DNA of 64,000 nucleotides from a bacterium (GTDB lineage Bacteria; Patescibacteriota; Patescibacteriia; 2-12-FULL-60-25). The stretch spans positions 1,367,580 to 1,431,579 of the forward strand of contig JAJYXM010000016.1 in the NCBI GenBank assembly GCA_021796435.1. Reading direction: 5' to 3'. The translations under genes and the position numbers were made by a program. The notes under the pieces are model-generated. The model was not told where the DNA came from and did no database searches. It worked only from the letters and a program-made list of their open reading frames with translations. Every line of letters starts with the position of its first letter. Within the stretch, counting starts at the first letter, position 1. Below are positions 34,992 to 45,737 of this stretch, piece by piece.

Positions 34992-35116
34992 ATACTTCCG
35001 AATGGAGTAAGTGCTTAGCCGTTTAACCTGTTTGAGTTATCATGCTTCTGCAACTTAGTTCTCCATTGCTCCCGACCAGTAGTTCAGCTATTGGGAGGTG
35101 GTTCTAAAGTGCGCTT

Positions 35117-35145
35117 ATATTAATGGATTCAATTTTATCTGTCAA
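35117..35145 (-). promoter_or_regulatory. rRNA promoter
   Basis: Minus strand TTGACA (35140-35145), 17-bp spacer, TAATAT (35117-35122); near consensus. Confidence 0.8.
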
Positions 35146-35172
35146 GTGTGCTAAATTGGGGTAAATTAACCT

Positions 35173-35646
35173 ATGAATCAACTGGAAATAAGGACAATCG
35201 GCAAGGTCCCGGAAAGCTGGATGAAGGAGGCTGTGGATATGTATGTGGATAGGATCAAACAATTCCTCAAAATCGCAGTCATCGAGCTGCCAGAAGGGCA
35301 AAAGAAGTCTGCTAGCCCGGATATTTCGAAGACCCTGAAGGCTGAAGGGGTCGCCATACTTAAAGGCATTCAACCTGGTACAGAACTTATAATCCTGGAC
35401 GAGGGCGGAAGGCAGTTCGATTCACCTGGACTGGCGGATTTCCTAAAAAAGCGGTTGGACCAGGGTAAAAGCCTCACGTTCGTGATAGGAGGATCCTGGG
35501 GGTTGGCGCCGGAGGTAAAAACTGCGGCATCAGAGATAATTTCACTAGGAAAGATGACATTGCCGCACGGTTTAGCCAGGGTGGTGCTGCTCGAGCAACT
35601 TTATCGAAGTTTGATGATTAACCACGGAAGGACGTACCATAAGTGA
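35173..35646 (+). CDS. rlmH: 23S rRNA (pseudouridine-1915 N3) methyltransferase RlmH
   Basis: SPOUT-fold enzyme that methylates pseudouridine 1915 in helix 69 of 23S rRNA, using SAM. Signatures: LDEGGRQFDSPGLADFL, FVIGGSWGLAPEV (SAM-binding knot) and the C-terminal LPHGLARVVLLEQLYRSLMINHGRTYHK, all diagnostic. 157 residues is normal. It is divergent from the 23S gene with only about 60 bp between the two transcription starts. TAAATT (35162-35167) ends 5 nt before the ATG and no Shine-Dalgarno is present. The stop lies 3 nt before the PP2C start. Confidence 0.95.
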   Translation: MNQLEIRTIGKVPESWMKEAVDMYVDRIKQFLKIAVIELPEGQKKSASPDISKTLKAEGVAILKGIQPGTELIILDEGGRQFDSPGLADFLKKRLDQGKSLTFVIGGSWGLAPEVKTAASEIISLGKMTLPHGLARVVLLEQLYRSLMINHGRTYHK

Positions 35647-35649
35647 AAT

Positions 35650-36837
35650 ATGCCTATAAACATCAACCAACCGGGAGCCCTCAAGACCGGAGCGCCCCAG
35701 ATCCCCAGTCAACCGCGTCAGCCCGGGGAACTGCAACCAGAAGACGTAGTCGCGGCACAGGAGATTCCTGGCTTTGTTGGGGAACGGGTTTTCATAACGC
35801 TCCAGAAAAAGACCGAAAGCAAATACTTCAAAAAACCCAATCAGGATAATATATTGACCGATAGTGAGACCGGACTCCTAGGAGTCATGGACGGGCTTGG
35901 CGGACATAATAAAGGTGATCTGGCTAGCATGGCGGTAGAACGTGAAGTGCCAATACAGCTAAAAAAGACTGAAAAGGAGACAGAGAACATGCAGGCGGCT
36001 GAACTCATCGAAAAAATAACGGAACTGACGTCAGGTAGATACAACGGCAGGTCAAATTTTCAACAAAAGAAGGACGAACTACGGAAAAAAGCCGAAGAGA
36101 TCGTGGCTAAAGATATCGATCTGGCCCGTAAGGCACTTTTGCTCCTGCGGGCTGTACAAGAATCAAACCCTGCGGTCGCCGCGACAGGAGGCGCAACAAC
36201 AGCGTGCCTTGGGTTGGTGCATAAGCTACAAAGCGGAGAAAGATACGCGATAATCGCCAACGTGGGCGACAGCGGAGCATTCATCAGGCGAAAAAACGGT
36301 GAACTGGAAAAGATAACTGAAGAGGATTCATCACAGCAAGGTCTATCGGATGTCGGAGTTAATATCCAAGGGATGGATATCAACACCTTCTTGCGCAACC
36401 ACAGCGACCCGATCTCTGGACGCATACCTGATAGCCTCACGATACCGGTACCGATCAACATGGATAACCTAAGGGCAATTGGTTACACCAGAAAGACCGC
36501 GGAAGACTGGATCAAGACAAAACAAAAAACGCTGGATGTGGAGTATGCGGATCTAAAAAGATACGTGTCTTCAGTCATGGGAATAGAGACGCCTTCACCC
36601 AGGCTAAGCCTGACAAAAGTCGAAACAGGCGACGAAATTCTGTTCTGCACTGATGGGATAATCGACAAATATGACGACGAAACAAAACAAGAACTGGACC
36701 TGGATGAATTAAGCAAAGACTTGAGCGTCGGGAATGACCCCGTGGAGAGATTGGACAATCTCCGGGTGATCGCGCATCAAAAAACGACCTACAAAGACAA
36801 TGACGATGTCGCCATGGTCTTGGTGGCCATAGAATGA
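35650..36837 (+). CDS. PP2C-like serine/threonine phosphatase (395 aa)
   Basis: Metal-dependent PP2C phosphatase fold. Motifs: KPNQDNIL (~62), LLGVMDGLGGHNKGD (~78), YAIIANVGDSGAFIRRKNGELEKITEEDS (~200), GDEILFCTDGIIDKY (~330) and DNDDVAMVLV (~385): the Asp residues that bind the two metals are kept. Extra helical inserts occur at ~100-160 and ~230-310. No kinase domain is seen in the window. It starts right after rlmH and ends in a bidirectional terminator. Paralogue of the gene at 37751. Confidence 0.85.
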   Translation: MPININQPGALKTGAPQIPSQPRQPGELQPEDVVAAQEIPGFVGERVFITLQKKTESKYFKKPNQDNILTDSETGLLGVMDGLGGHNKGDLASMAVEREVPIQLKKTEKETENMQAAELIEKITELTSGRYNGRSNFQQKKDELRKKAEEIVAKDIDLARKALLLLRAVQESNPAVAATGGATTACLGLVHKLQSGERYAIIANVGDSGAFIRRKNGELEKITEEDSSQQGLSDVGVNIQGMDINTFLRNHSDPISGRIPDSLTIPVPINMDNLRAIGYTRKTAEDWIKTKQKTLDVEYADLKRYVSSVMGIETPSPRLSLTKVETGDEILFCTDGIIDKYDDETKQELDLDELSKDLSVGNDPVERLDNLRVIAHQKTTYKDNDDVAMVLVAIE

Positions 36838-36840
36838 CGG

Positions 36841-36873
36841 AAGCCCCGGGGCGGAGTCGCGCCGGGGCTTTTT
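36841..36873. terminator. Bidirectional terminator
   Basis: AAGCCCCGG ... CCGGGGCTT stem with TTTTTTC tail, shared by the convergent PP2C gene and the 36875 gene. Confidence 0.8.
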
Positions 36874-36874
36874 T

Positions 36875-37279
36875 CTATTCAGCGAGTAGGGACACATCCA
36901 TGAAGAAAGGGTTGTGCATGAAGCTTGAGGTGCGCCCGTGTTCGAACGTCACACGTTCGATGTTGGTCATGCGGTTCACCTCCCCTTCGAGGATGAACAG
37001 GAGTTCGTTGGGGTTGTCCGGCCGGAAGACGAACTTGTACCACGGGGGTGAAGACGGAGCAGCAGCCAGGTGGCCGCGGACCTCGCGGATACCGAAGATG
37101 GTATATACGCGCAGCCACACCACGCGGCCTACGCATGCCGGTGCTGAGAACTTTCCGTAGGCCTTCAAGCCGATCTGTACTTCCGGCCCGGAGAGCAGAC
37201 GCACCTCGATATTGCGCAGGGCGCGCAGGGAGCGTCCAAAAATACGGTCGGCGAGATCAATCACTTCTGCGTCAGCCAT
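36875..37279 (-). CDS. Small unknown protein (134 aa), paralogue of 39194 gene
   Basis: ATG at 37279 with GAGGTG 5 nt upstream. Beta-rich soluble protein: RALRNIEVRLLSGPEVQIGLKAYGKF ... PPWYKFVFRPDNPNELLFILEGEVNRMTNIERVTFEHG. The same spacing of Ala-Leu-Arg-x-Ile, GxxxxIxxxAxGxF and a C-terminal VxF segment occurs in the protein at 39194, so both belong to one uncharacterised family. A TTGACC promoter (minus, ~37330) resembles the array promoters. No membrane segment. Function unknown. Confidence 0.7.
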   Translation of the reverse strand: MADAEVIDLADRIFGRSLRALRNIEVRLLSGPEVQIGLKAYGKFSAPACVGRVVWLRVYTIFGIREVRGHLAAAPSSPPWYKFVFRPDNPNELLFILEGEVNRMTNIERVTFEHGRTSSFMHNPFFMDVSLLAE

Positions 37280-37418
37280 GGTCACACCTCGGAAGGAACT
37301 AAGAACAGGATAGGCAGAAAATCGCTTCTGGGTCAAGGTGTGCCGGGGATTTGTCAAAAACGCATCGTTCCGGTTATGCTACGGCCGTCATAATACAAAG
37401 TAGGTATTCCTTGATTAG

Positions 37419-37449
37419 ATTGTTCGGTGGGCAGATGGCGGAACTGGTA
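37419..37449 (+). repeat. Partial copy of the tRNA-Leu 5' end
   Basis: 31 bp identical to 37490-37520 (tRNA upstream flank plus the first ~21 nt of the tRNA). After it comes CAGCCTACCGGCAGGCAGG, a palindromic insert of a type often seen in CPR genomes, which breaks the copy in the D-arm. Confidence 0.8.
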
Positions 37450-37499
37450 CCAGCCTACCGGCAGGCAGGTACGCATCCATTAAAAATTGATTGTTCGGT

Positions 37500-37586
37500 G
37501 GGCAGATGGCGGAACTGGTATACGCGCTGGCCTTAGAAGCCAGTGCCCGCAAGGGCTTGAGGGTTCGACTCCCTCTCTGCCCACCA
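37500..37586 (+). tRNA. tRNA-Leu (anticodon UAG)
   Basis: GGGCAGA acceptor pairs with TCTGCCC; D-arm GGCGGAACTGGTATACGC; anticodon arm CTGGCCTTAGAAGCCAG with anticodon TAG; variable arm TGCCCGCAAGGGCTT (class II, as expected for Leu); T-arm GAGGGTTCGACTCCCTC; ACCA is encoded. Confidence 0.95.
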
Positions 37587-37604
37587 AACAACCAATTAAA
37601 ATAC

Positions 37605-37658
37605 GCCAGTGCCCGCAAGGGCTTGAGGGTTCGACTCCCTCTCTGCCCACCAAACAAC
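37605..37658 (+). repeat. Partial copy of the tRNA-Leu 3' end
   Basis: 54 bp identical to 37539-37592: anticodon-stem 3' strand to the CCA and 6 bp of flank. Forms a direct repeat with a 66-bp period, like an attachment-site remnant or slippage duplication. Confidence 0.85.
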
Positions 37659-37750
37659 GAATCGAAAAACTAAACAAAGCCGCAATTCTCCAAACGGGGA
37701 TGGAATATTCTTCTTTCCAGATCTCAACGTTTAGATTAACCTATTGCCAT

Positions 37751-39127
37751 ATGGCTTTTTCATTCGATGCCCCAAAACGCGTCCCTCGCCCTACGCCTAA
37801 ACCAAAGAACGGCCCTAAACCTGGACCAAAGTTAGTGCCCTCTGGCGAACCGATTGAGCTGGGAGATGAAGACATCATCGATGTCGAGGCTGCAGACAAT
37901 GCAGTCGAGTTGGGCGATGCGGATATCGAAGAAGTGACCCCAGAGGAGGTCAGCCAGATCAGAAAGAGGAATGCACCTCCCCCGCCACCAAAACCAGAAA
38001 AAATAAAGACGCGCGAGCCGGTAGAACTGCAACAGAAAGATATCGAGCCTCCATTCGAGGTAAACGGCTTCGAAGGGTTGCAGGTCGCAGCGACTTTGGA
38101 GAAGAAGAACGTCCACAAGGCTGGACAGAAAGAGGAACAGCTCAATGAGGATAACGTGATCGCGGATCCTGAAACAGGAATAATCGGGGCGGTGGATGGC
38201 CTAGGCAGCGAAGGCACGAAAGAAGCAGGCGCGCGGGCAAGCAGCGTGGCGGCGAAAGAAATCCCTGCAGCCTTCAAAAAAGCGTCAGCCGAGGCCAAAC
38301 GGCAGACCATAGGCGACGTAGCCCAACAGATAGTGGACAGACAATTAGCTCGTCTGAACATCACAGATCCGGCGAAACGCTTGGCCAAACAACAAGAGCT
38401 CTCGGCGATGTTCGATTCGGTGATCGCCAAGGATCCGGACATGGGACGCAAGGCATTAGCGCTCATAGAGGCGATCAGTCGGGCGAATGAAGCCGTGCTC
38501 GAAACCGGCGACGAAAAGACTCGAGGCAAGACGACTGCCTGCGTAGGCATGATCCATCAGGGACCGGACGGCACGCGTTATGCCATCGTCGCGAACATCG
38601 GTGATAGCGTCGCCTTCAAACGCCGCGCCAATGGTGAAGTCGTGCAACTGACGCAGGAAGATTCGCTCTTGAACCTCATGACAAGCGCTGGCTCGATCAC
38701 TCCGGAACAGCTGGCAGAAATGAAAGCGGAACCGAAAAAGAAGATAGCCTTCCCCATCTCACTGGAGCTCGTGCAGGCGATGGGAGGAAGCAAAAAAGAC
38801 TACGAGCGCTTCCAGAGCAGCGGGATCACTTCATTGCCGTTGGATTACAGGACGCTGAAGCGAGCCATGACACGCAGCATGGGAGCTGATTCGGCGGAAG
38901 CGTCGTTGACGATCCGTAAGATGGAAAAAGGCGATGAGCTCATCATCGGGACAGACATCTTCGACAATTTCGAGAATACGAATACGGAAGAAATGGATCT
39001 CTCCCGCATCGCCGAAGCGGCTGGTGGTGAAGGGACACAGGCCGAGCGCCTTGGGCAATTACGTAAGACAGCAAAGGGCGGCCCGAAGGACGATGACGCG
39101 GCGATAGTCATGGCTCGTGTCATCTAA
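37751..39127 (+). CDS. PP2C-like phosphatase with Pro-rich N-terminus (458 aa)
   Basis: Residues ~1-110 are a disordered, Pro/Lys/Glu-rich segment with repeated ELGDxDI(I/E) units (ELGDEDIID, ELGDADIEE). The PP2C core follows: LNEDNVI, IIGAVDGLGSEGTKEAG, TRYAIVANIGDSVAFKRRANGEVVQLTQEDS, GDELIIGTDIFDN, KDDDAAIVMARV. Metal Asp residues are kept, but the usual GGH after the first Asp loop is GSEG. Start at 37751: no Shine-Dalgarno, with TAGATT about 13 nt upstream. The upstream in-frame extension would run through the tRNA and is rejected. Paralogue of the gene at 35650. Confidence 0.82.
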   Translation: MAFSFDAPKRVPRPTPKPKNGPKPGPKLVPSGEPIELGDEDIIDVEAADNAVELGDADIEEVTPEEVSQIRKRNAPPPPPKPEKIKTREPVELQQKDIEPPFEVNGFEGLQVAATLEKKNVHKAGQKEEQLNEDNVIADPETGIIGAVDGLGSEGTKEAGARASSVAAKEIPAAFKKASAEAKRQTIGDVAQQIVDRQLARLNITDPAKRLAKQQELSAMFDSVIAKDPDMGRKALALIEAISRANEAVLETGDEKTRGKTTACVGMIHQGPDGTRYAIVANIGDSVAFKRRANGEVVQLTQEDSLLNLMTSAGSITPEQLAEMKAEPKKKIAFPISLELVQAMGGSKKDYERFQSSGITSLPLDYRTLKRAMTRSMGADSAEASLTIRKMEKGDELIIGTDIFDNFENTNTEEMDLSRIAEAAGGEGTQAERLGQLRKTAKGGPKDDDAAIVMARVI

Positions 39128-39149
39128 AATTTTTTCCGAAAAAAAAGAG

Positions 39150-39173
39150 GAAGGCTCCAGTCGTGGAGCCTTC
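39150..39173. terminator. Bidirectional terminator-like hairpin
   Basis: GAAGGCTCC-AGTCGT-GGAGCCTTC, A-rich before and T-rich after, between convergent genes. Confidence 0.7.
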
Positions 39174-39193
39174 TGTGTTTGAGGCGACGGTAT

Positions 39194-39583
39194 TCATGAG
39201 GCGGGCCTGCCGCAGAAGCGGTTCCCGATACGCAACGGCTCGCGACCGCGGAATACGACGGAAGCGACGTCAGACCAGTTGAGCCGGCCGTAGAATCCGA
39301 TCCCTTCGATCGAACGGGGGTCGAACGGAACGAAGGCGTAGTCAAACCAGGTTCCACGCGGTCCGTCGGAAGGCAAAAGCCTTAGTGACCCGGCGACTGG
39401 TGCAGCGCCAGCTAGATCCAGCTCGAGCTCGATCCTTAGCCCATCCAGGGCAAGCGGAGCGAAGGTGCCGAACGCCCTCACCTTGATCAGGATGCCACCG
39501 CCACCCTCTTGCGGCTCGATCCGGATTTCACGCAGCGCCGCGAAAGAACGCCGCTCTTGGAGTTCGCTGAATTCTGCACTCAT
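39194..39583 (-). CDS. Small unknown protein (129 aa), paralogue of 36875 gene
   Basis: ATG at 39583 is preceded by GAGGGAAGGGA. Reads SFAALREIRIEPQEGGGGILIKVRAFGTFAPLAL ... VASVVFRGREPLR, matching the 36875 product in domain order and key positions while most residues differ. Beta-rich, soluble, no Cys cluster. It converges on the second PP2C gene exactly as its paralogue converges on the first, so a gene pair seems to have been duplicated as a unit. Function unknown. Confidence 0.7.
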   Translation of the reverse strand: MSAEFSELQERRSFAALREIRIEPQEGGGGILIKVRAFGTFAPLALDGLRIELELDLAGAAPVAGSLRLLPSDGPRGTWFDYAFVPFDPRSIEGIGFYGRLNWSDVASVVFRGREPLRIGNRFCGRPAS

Positions 39584-39720
39584 GATTCCCTTCCCTCTTT
39601 CCGGAATGAACTGACGATATACGATCGAATCATGAAATGAGGAGCTTGTCAAGATGTCGGGTGAGCAAGAAAATTATCGGTATATCATTCTTCATAAAGC
39701 TTTTTTGCTGTATAATCAGC

Positions 39721-41238
39721 ATGATTATGCCTTGGACAACGATAAGACTTTGGATCCTGATGCTCGGCTGGCCCACTCTAGCGATAGGGAGCATCTATAT
39801 TCTGTATAAATCGTTCGATTTCTTGCGTCGCATCAGACAGACTTCACTCGGAAAATTCGTGCTGGTCACCAATACCGGGATCATCATCTCGATGTGGTGC
39901 CTTGGCCTAGTCGCTACATATTATCTATTGCAAGATGCGATCGGCGGAGTGACTATAGTTCTTCCTGTCTTCATCATCTGGGCCGTCATAATGACGGTTG
40001 TGCTCTACCTGGCAAATAAGTGGGGCAATGAAGCGGTGGAGATAAACATAAAAATCCAGCGGACAAAGGATGAGCTGGAAAAATCCGTACGCCAAAGGAC
40101 GAAAGAACTCCAGCTGGCTCTCGCGAATAACGTGGCGCTCATCGAGAGCATAGGTGATGGCCTGATTGCAGCCGACACTAAGCTAAAAATAATGATGGTC
40201 AATCCAGCAGCGCAGAAGATGTTGGGATGGAACTTTGCTGACCTAAAAGGGCAGATAATGACCGCTGAGACACCTCGTATCGAGGATGAGCAAGGTGAAG
40301 AAGTCGACGTCAAATCGCTACCAGCGAATAAGGCGTTGCTTACGGGCAAGAGAGTCAAGACAGATGCAGCCAGTAAGGATACTTTTTACTACGTGAGAAA
40401 AGACGGTACACGTTTCCCAATCGCAATCACCGCGACACCGATTTCCATCAAAGGCCAGACCAAGGGCATCATCATGCTCTTCCGCGACATATCGGCGGAA
40501 AAGGAACTGGACAAGGCGAAATCTGAATTCATCTCGCTCGCTTCACACCAGTTGAGGACACCGCCAACTGCGATCAAATGGAACACGGAGCTCCTGCTCG
40601 ACAAAGCGAACGGCAAATTGAGCCCGACTCAGAAAGAGATGGTCGAAGAGGTAAAGGAGGTCAGCGAAAAAATGATTGAGACGGTCAGCTCGTTGCTGAA
40701 CGTCTCGCGTATCGAGCTAGGGACGTTCATCGTGGATCCTAAGCCCGTGGATTATCGCGAGGTCGCGGCCGAAGCGCTCAAAGAGCTCAAACCACAGATC
40801 AGCCTAAAGAGACTGCAGGTCCTGGAAAAATTCGATAAAGGGATACCGACGATACCGGCTGACCCTGGGTTAGCCAAAATAATCGTCGAGAATCTGCTGA
40901 CCAATGCAGTTAAGTACACTCCAGACGAAGGGCAGGTCGCGATAGACATCAAGAACCAACCCAAGGCAAAATCGATCCTCATCAGCGTGAAAGACACGGG
41001 CTGCGGAATCCCCAAGAAAGACCAGGCCAACATATTCAAGAAGATGTTCAGGGCAGAGAATGTGAAGAGTAAAATAGAAGGAACTGGCTTCGGCCTGTAT
41101 CTGCTAAAATCAATCGTCGAGATGGCGGGAGGCAAAGTCTGGTTCGAAAGCATCGAGGGAAAAGGCACCACATTCTTCGTGGAGTTGCCCTACTCGGGGA
41201 TGAAGAAGAAGGAAGGCACGAGCAGATTAGGACAGTAG
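39721..41238 (+). CDS. PAS-domain membrane histidine kinase
   Basis: N-terminal region with three to four hydrophobic segments (WILMLGWPTLAIGSIYILY, FVLVTNTGIIISMWCLGLVATYYLL, VTIVLPVFIIWAVIMTVVLYLA). A PAS domain (~140-270: IGDGLIAADTKLKIMMVNPAAQKMLGW, FRDISAEKELD) is followed by HisKA with H box SHQLRTPPTAIKWN (second Pro in place of Leu) and HATPase_c (ENLLTNAVKYT, DTGCGI, GTGFGLYLLKSI). No response regulator lies next to it, so it is an orphan. TATAAT (39711-39716) is 4 nt before ATG 39721; ATG 39727 is an alternative. Confidence 0.88.
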   Translation: MIMPWTTIRLWILMLGWPTLAIGSIYILYKSFDFLRRIRQTSLGKFVLVTNTGIIISMWCLGLVATYYLLQDAIGGVTIVLPVFIIWAVIMTVVLYLANKWGNEAVEINIKIQRTKDELEKSVRQRTKELQLALANNVALIESIGDGLIAADTKLKIMMVNPAAQKMLGWNFADLKGQIMTAETPRIEDEQGEEVDVKSLPANKALLTGKRVKTDAASKDTFYYVRKDGTRFPIAITATPISIKGQTKGIIMLFRDISAEKELDKAKSEFISLASHQLRTPPTAIKWNTELLLDKANGKLSPTQKEMVEEVKEVSEKMIETVSSLLNVSRIELGTFIVDPKPVDYREVAAEALKELKPQISLKRLQVLEKFDKGIPTIPADPGLAKIIVENLLTNAVKYTPDEGQVAIDIKNQPKAKSILISVKDTGCGIPKKDQANIFKKMFRAENVKSKIEGTGFGLYLLKSIVEMAGGKVWFESIEGKGTTFFVELPYSGMKKKEGTSRLGQ

Positions 41239-41265
41239 AATAAGCTCCGGGCGTCCGGAGCTTAT

Positions 41266-41266
<1 letters not shown>
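41239..41266. terminator. Bidirectional terminator
   Basis: AATAAGCTCCGG-GCGT-CCGGAGCTTATT, a perfect 12-bp stem between the convergent kinase gene and atpC. Confidence 0.8.
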
Positions 41267-43712
<2,446 letters not shown>

Positions 43713-43716
<4 letters not shown>

Positions 43717-45173
43717 GACGCTACGAACTCCTGTTTGAAATCATCGATCACTTTAGCTATCTGTTTCTTGGTGGCATCATCCAGACCCACGGTGGCGATC
43801 TGCTCAAGCAGATGCGGATAACGATTACGCACCAGCTCGAGCAGCATCCGCTCGAAATCTTTCCAGCCATCCTGTTCCAAACCGTCGAAATAGCCTTCCT
43901 CGACCGCATAGAAAAGCACCACTTGTTCCTGCCAGCTGACTTTCGTGTGCTTGTCCTGCTTCAGCAGCTCAAGCATCAGATCACCGCGTTCGATCTTATT
44001 GCGTGCTTCCAAGCTGATCTTCGTCTCGAGCTGGGAAAGTTTCTGCAGTTCCTTGTGTTGAGACAAAGCCAAGCGCATGCCGCCGACGACGTCGCGTAAG
44101 GCCGCCGGCTGGGCCTGGCCGCCGACGCGACTGACGGATAGTCCGACATTGACCGCCGGGATGAAGCCTTTCTGGTACAAGCCGCGCTCAAGATATACCT
44201 GGCCGTCGGTGATGGAGATTAGGTTCGTCGGGATGAAAGAGGTGATGTCACCTTCCTGCGTCTCGATGATCGGCAACGCGGCCAACGAGCCGCCGCCGTG
44301 CTGCTTGGCGAGCTTGGCGGCACGTTCGAGCAGCGTAGCGTGCAAAGAGAAGACGTCGCCAGGATATGCTTCGCGACCAGGAGCGCGTTCGAGAAGAAGC
44401 GATATGTCGCGATAAGCCTTGGCGTGTTTCGATAGGTCATCGTAAATCACCAGAGCATGTCGGCCACGATCGCGGAAGTACTCCCCTATGCTGCAACCGA
44501 CGAAAGGCGCCAGATATTGTTCGGCCAAAGATGAGCCGGCTGTGGCCGCGACGACTACCGTGTAGAGGAAAGCAGCCTGGTCACGGAAGAGCGAGATCAG
44601 CTCCTCCAGGAACTGTTCCTTCTGGCCGCATACGACATAGATGCAGATGACCGGAGGCTGGGCCTTCTTCTGGTTCAAAACGATATCCGCAGCCAAGGTG
44701 CTCTTGCCGAGCTTGCGGTCGCCGATGAGCAGTTCGCGTTGGCCGCGTCCCAGCGGAAGGTTAGTGTCGATGATCTTGATGCCGGTAGACAAAGGTTCCG
44801 TGACCGGTTCGCGTGCGATGATGGGTGGCGCCAGGTTGAAGACCGAAGTCGCCTCACCCGGGACTGGCCCTAGCCCATCCAAGGCCCGACCTAGGCCATC
44901 GACGATACGGCCGACGTAACTGGCCGAAATGTCGATGGAGAAAGGATGGCCGCTGCGGAAGACGCGACTCTCGAGAGGGAACTGGACGTCGAAGAACAGA
45001 GCTTCGACTCCTTTGGCGTCGAAACCGATGACGACCGCCGCCGGCTTGCCGGAAGCGTCGAGCAACAGCTCATGCAAAGCGACGCTCTCCAAACCATCCA
45101 ATTTCGCTACGCCCGAATAGAACGAGATTATGCCGCCGCTTTCCGATCGCACTTTGTCTTCGCTAGTCCGCAT
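43713..45173 (-). CDS. atpA: ATP synthase alpha subunit (N-terminally short)
   Basis: Regulatory F1 subunit: GDRKLGKSTLAADIV (P-loop), ALVIYDDLSKHAKAYRDISLLLERAPGREAYPGDVFSLH (alpha signature) and SVSRVGGQAQP are clear. It is 486 residues against ~505-515 in most bacteria; the loss is at the N-terminus, where the first ~20-residue helix that normally binds subunit delta is missing and the chain starts almost directly in the beta-barrel (GIISFYSGVAKLDGL). Overlaps atpF by 11 bp. Confidence 0.95.
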
Positions 45174-45528
45174 TTTCGATTTCCTTTAATCTAGCCTGTA
45201 TCTGAGCGATGATCGCCTGCTTCTCCGTCTCGGCCTCCTGACGCGCCTGAGCCTGTATCTTTTCGGCGATGCCTTCGGCTTCCTTCAGCATCTCGCGCGT
45301 CCGTCGCTTGGCCTTAAGGTTCTCTGCCTTCTTGCGCTCCTCGAATTCAGTCGTTTGCTTCTCAAGCTCCTTAAGTTTTCCCTCGGCTGCCTCATCCTCT
45401 TCGATTCGCTTCATGGCAGGCTCATAGACGAACCTGCTCAACAGGAAAAGGAGCAAACCGAAATTGATGATCTGTGCGATCAGCAGTCTTACGTCTATGC
45501 CTAAATCTCCGAGCAGACCCATAATCAA
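45163..45528 (-). CDS. atpF: ATP synthase b subunit (short)
   Basis: Peripheral stalk subunit: one N-terminal membrane segment (LLIAQIINFGLLLFLLSRFVY) followed by a highly charged coiled coil rich in E, K, A and Q. At 121 residues it is ~35 shorter than the usual 156; the part missing is the C-terminal region that contacts delta and alpha. It overlaps atpA, leaving no room for atpH. Starts with an ATGA overlap with the atpE stop. Confidence 0.88.
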   Translation of the reverse strand: MIMGLLGDLGIDVRLLIAQIINFGLLLFLLSRFVYEPAMKRIEEDEAAEGKLKELEKQTTEFEERKKAENLKAKRRTREMLKEAEGIAEKIQAQARQEAETEKQAIIAQIQARLKEIENAD

Positions 45529-45737
45529 GCCACGAATTTGAGGATCAGGGCCACGACCAGCGCATAAATCGCGATCGCCTCGGCGAAAGCGATGGCCACG
45601 ATCATGGCGATCTGGATGGTCTGGGAATTCTCCGGATTACGCGCCATGCCGATCATGGCGGCGGCGCCGATCATACCGATGGCCAAGGCCGGACCTATGG
45701 TACCGATCGCCATGGTGAATGCTGTTGCATCGTTCAT
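45525..45737 (-). CDS. atpE: ATP synthase c subunit
   Basis: Membrane rotor ring proteolipid with two transmembrane helices and the polar loop ARNPENSQ. The ion-carrying Glu lies in helix 2 (VAIAFAEAIAIYAL). The Gln in helix 1 and the Ser after Glu typical of sodium-binding rings are absent (GPALAIG; EA), which favours proton coupling. 70 residues. Confidence 0.93.
   Translation of the reverse strand: MNDATAFTMAIGTIGPALAIGMIGAAAMIGMARNPENSQTIQIAMIVAIAFAEAIAIYALVVALILKFVA

Larger units (their letters stand above)
34719..35110 (-). promoter_or_regulatory. Leader of the 23S-5S transcript
   Basis: About 390 nt between promoter and mature 23S; there is no 16S or tRNA gene in it. It contains an intrinsic-terminator-like hairpin (34964-34991) and a heptamer repeat (34838-34865). 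Confidence 0.6.

Noticed and set aside
37419-37658. CRISPR array
   Set aside because: The repeats are partial tRNA copies, not regularly spaced units.
37487-37750. N-terminal extension of the second PP2C gene through the tRNA
   Set aside because: The frame runs through tRNA-Leu and its copy; the Pro-rich protein beginning at 37751 has a sensible start.
45163-45528. b-delta fusion in the ATP synthase operon
   Set aside because: The protein ends at 121 residues, with no delta-like domain.
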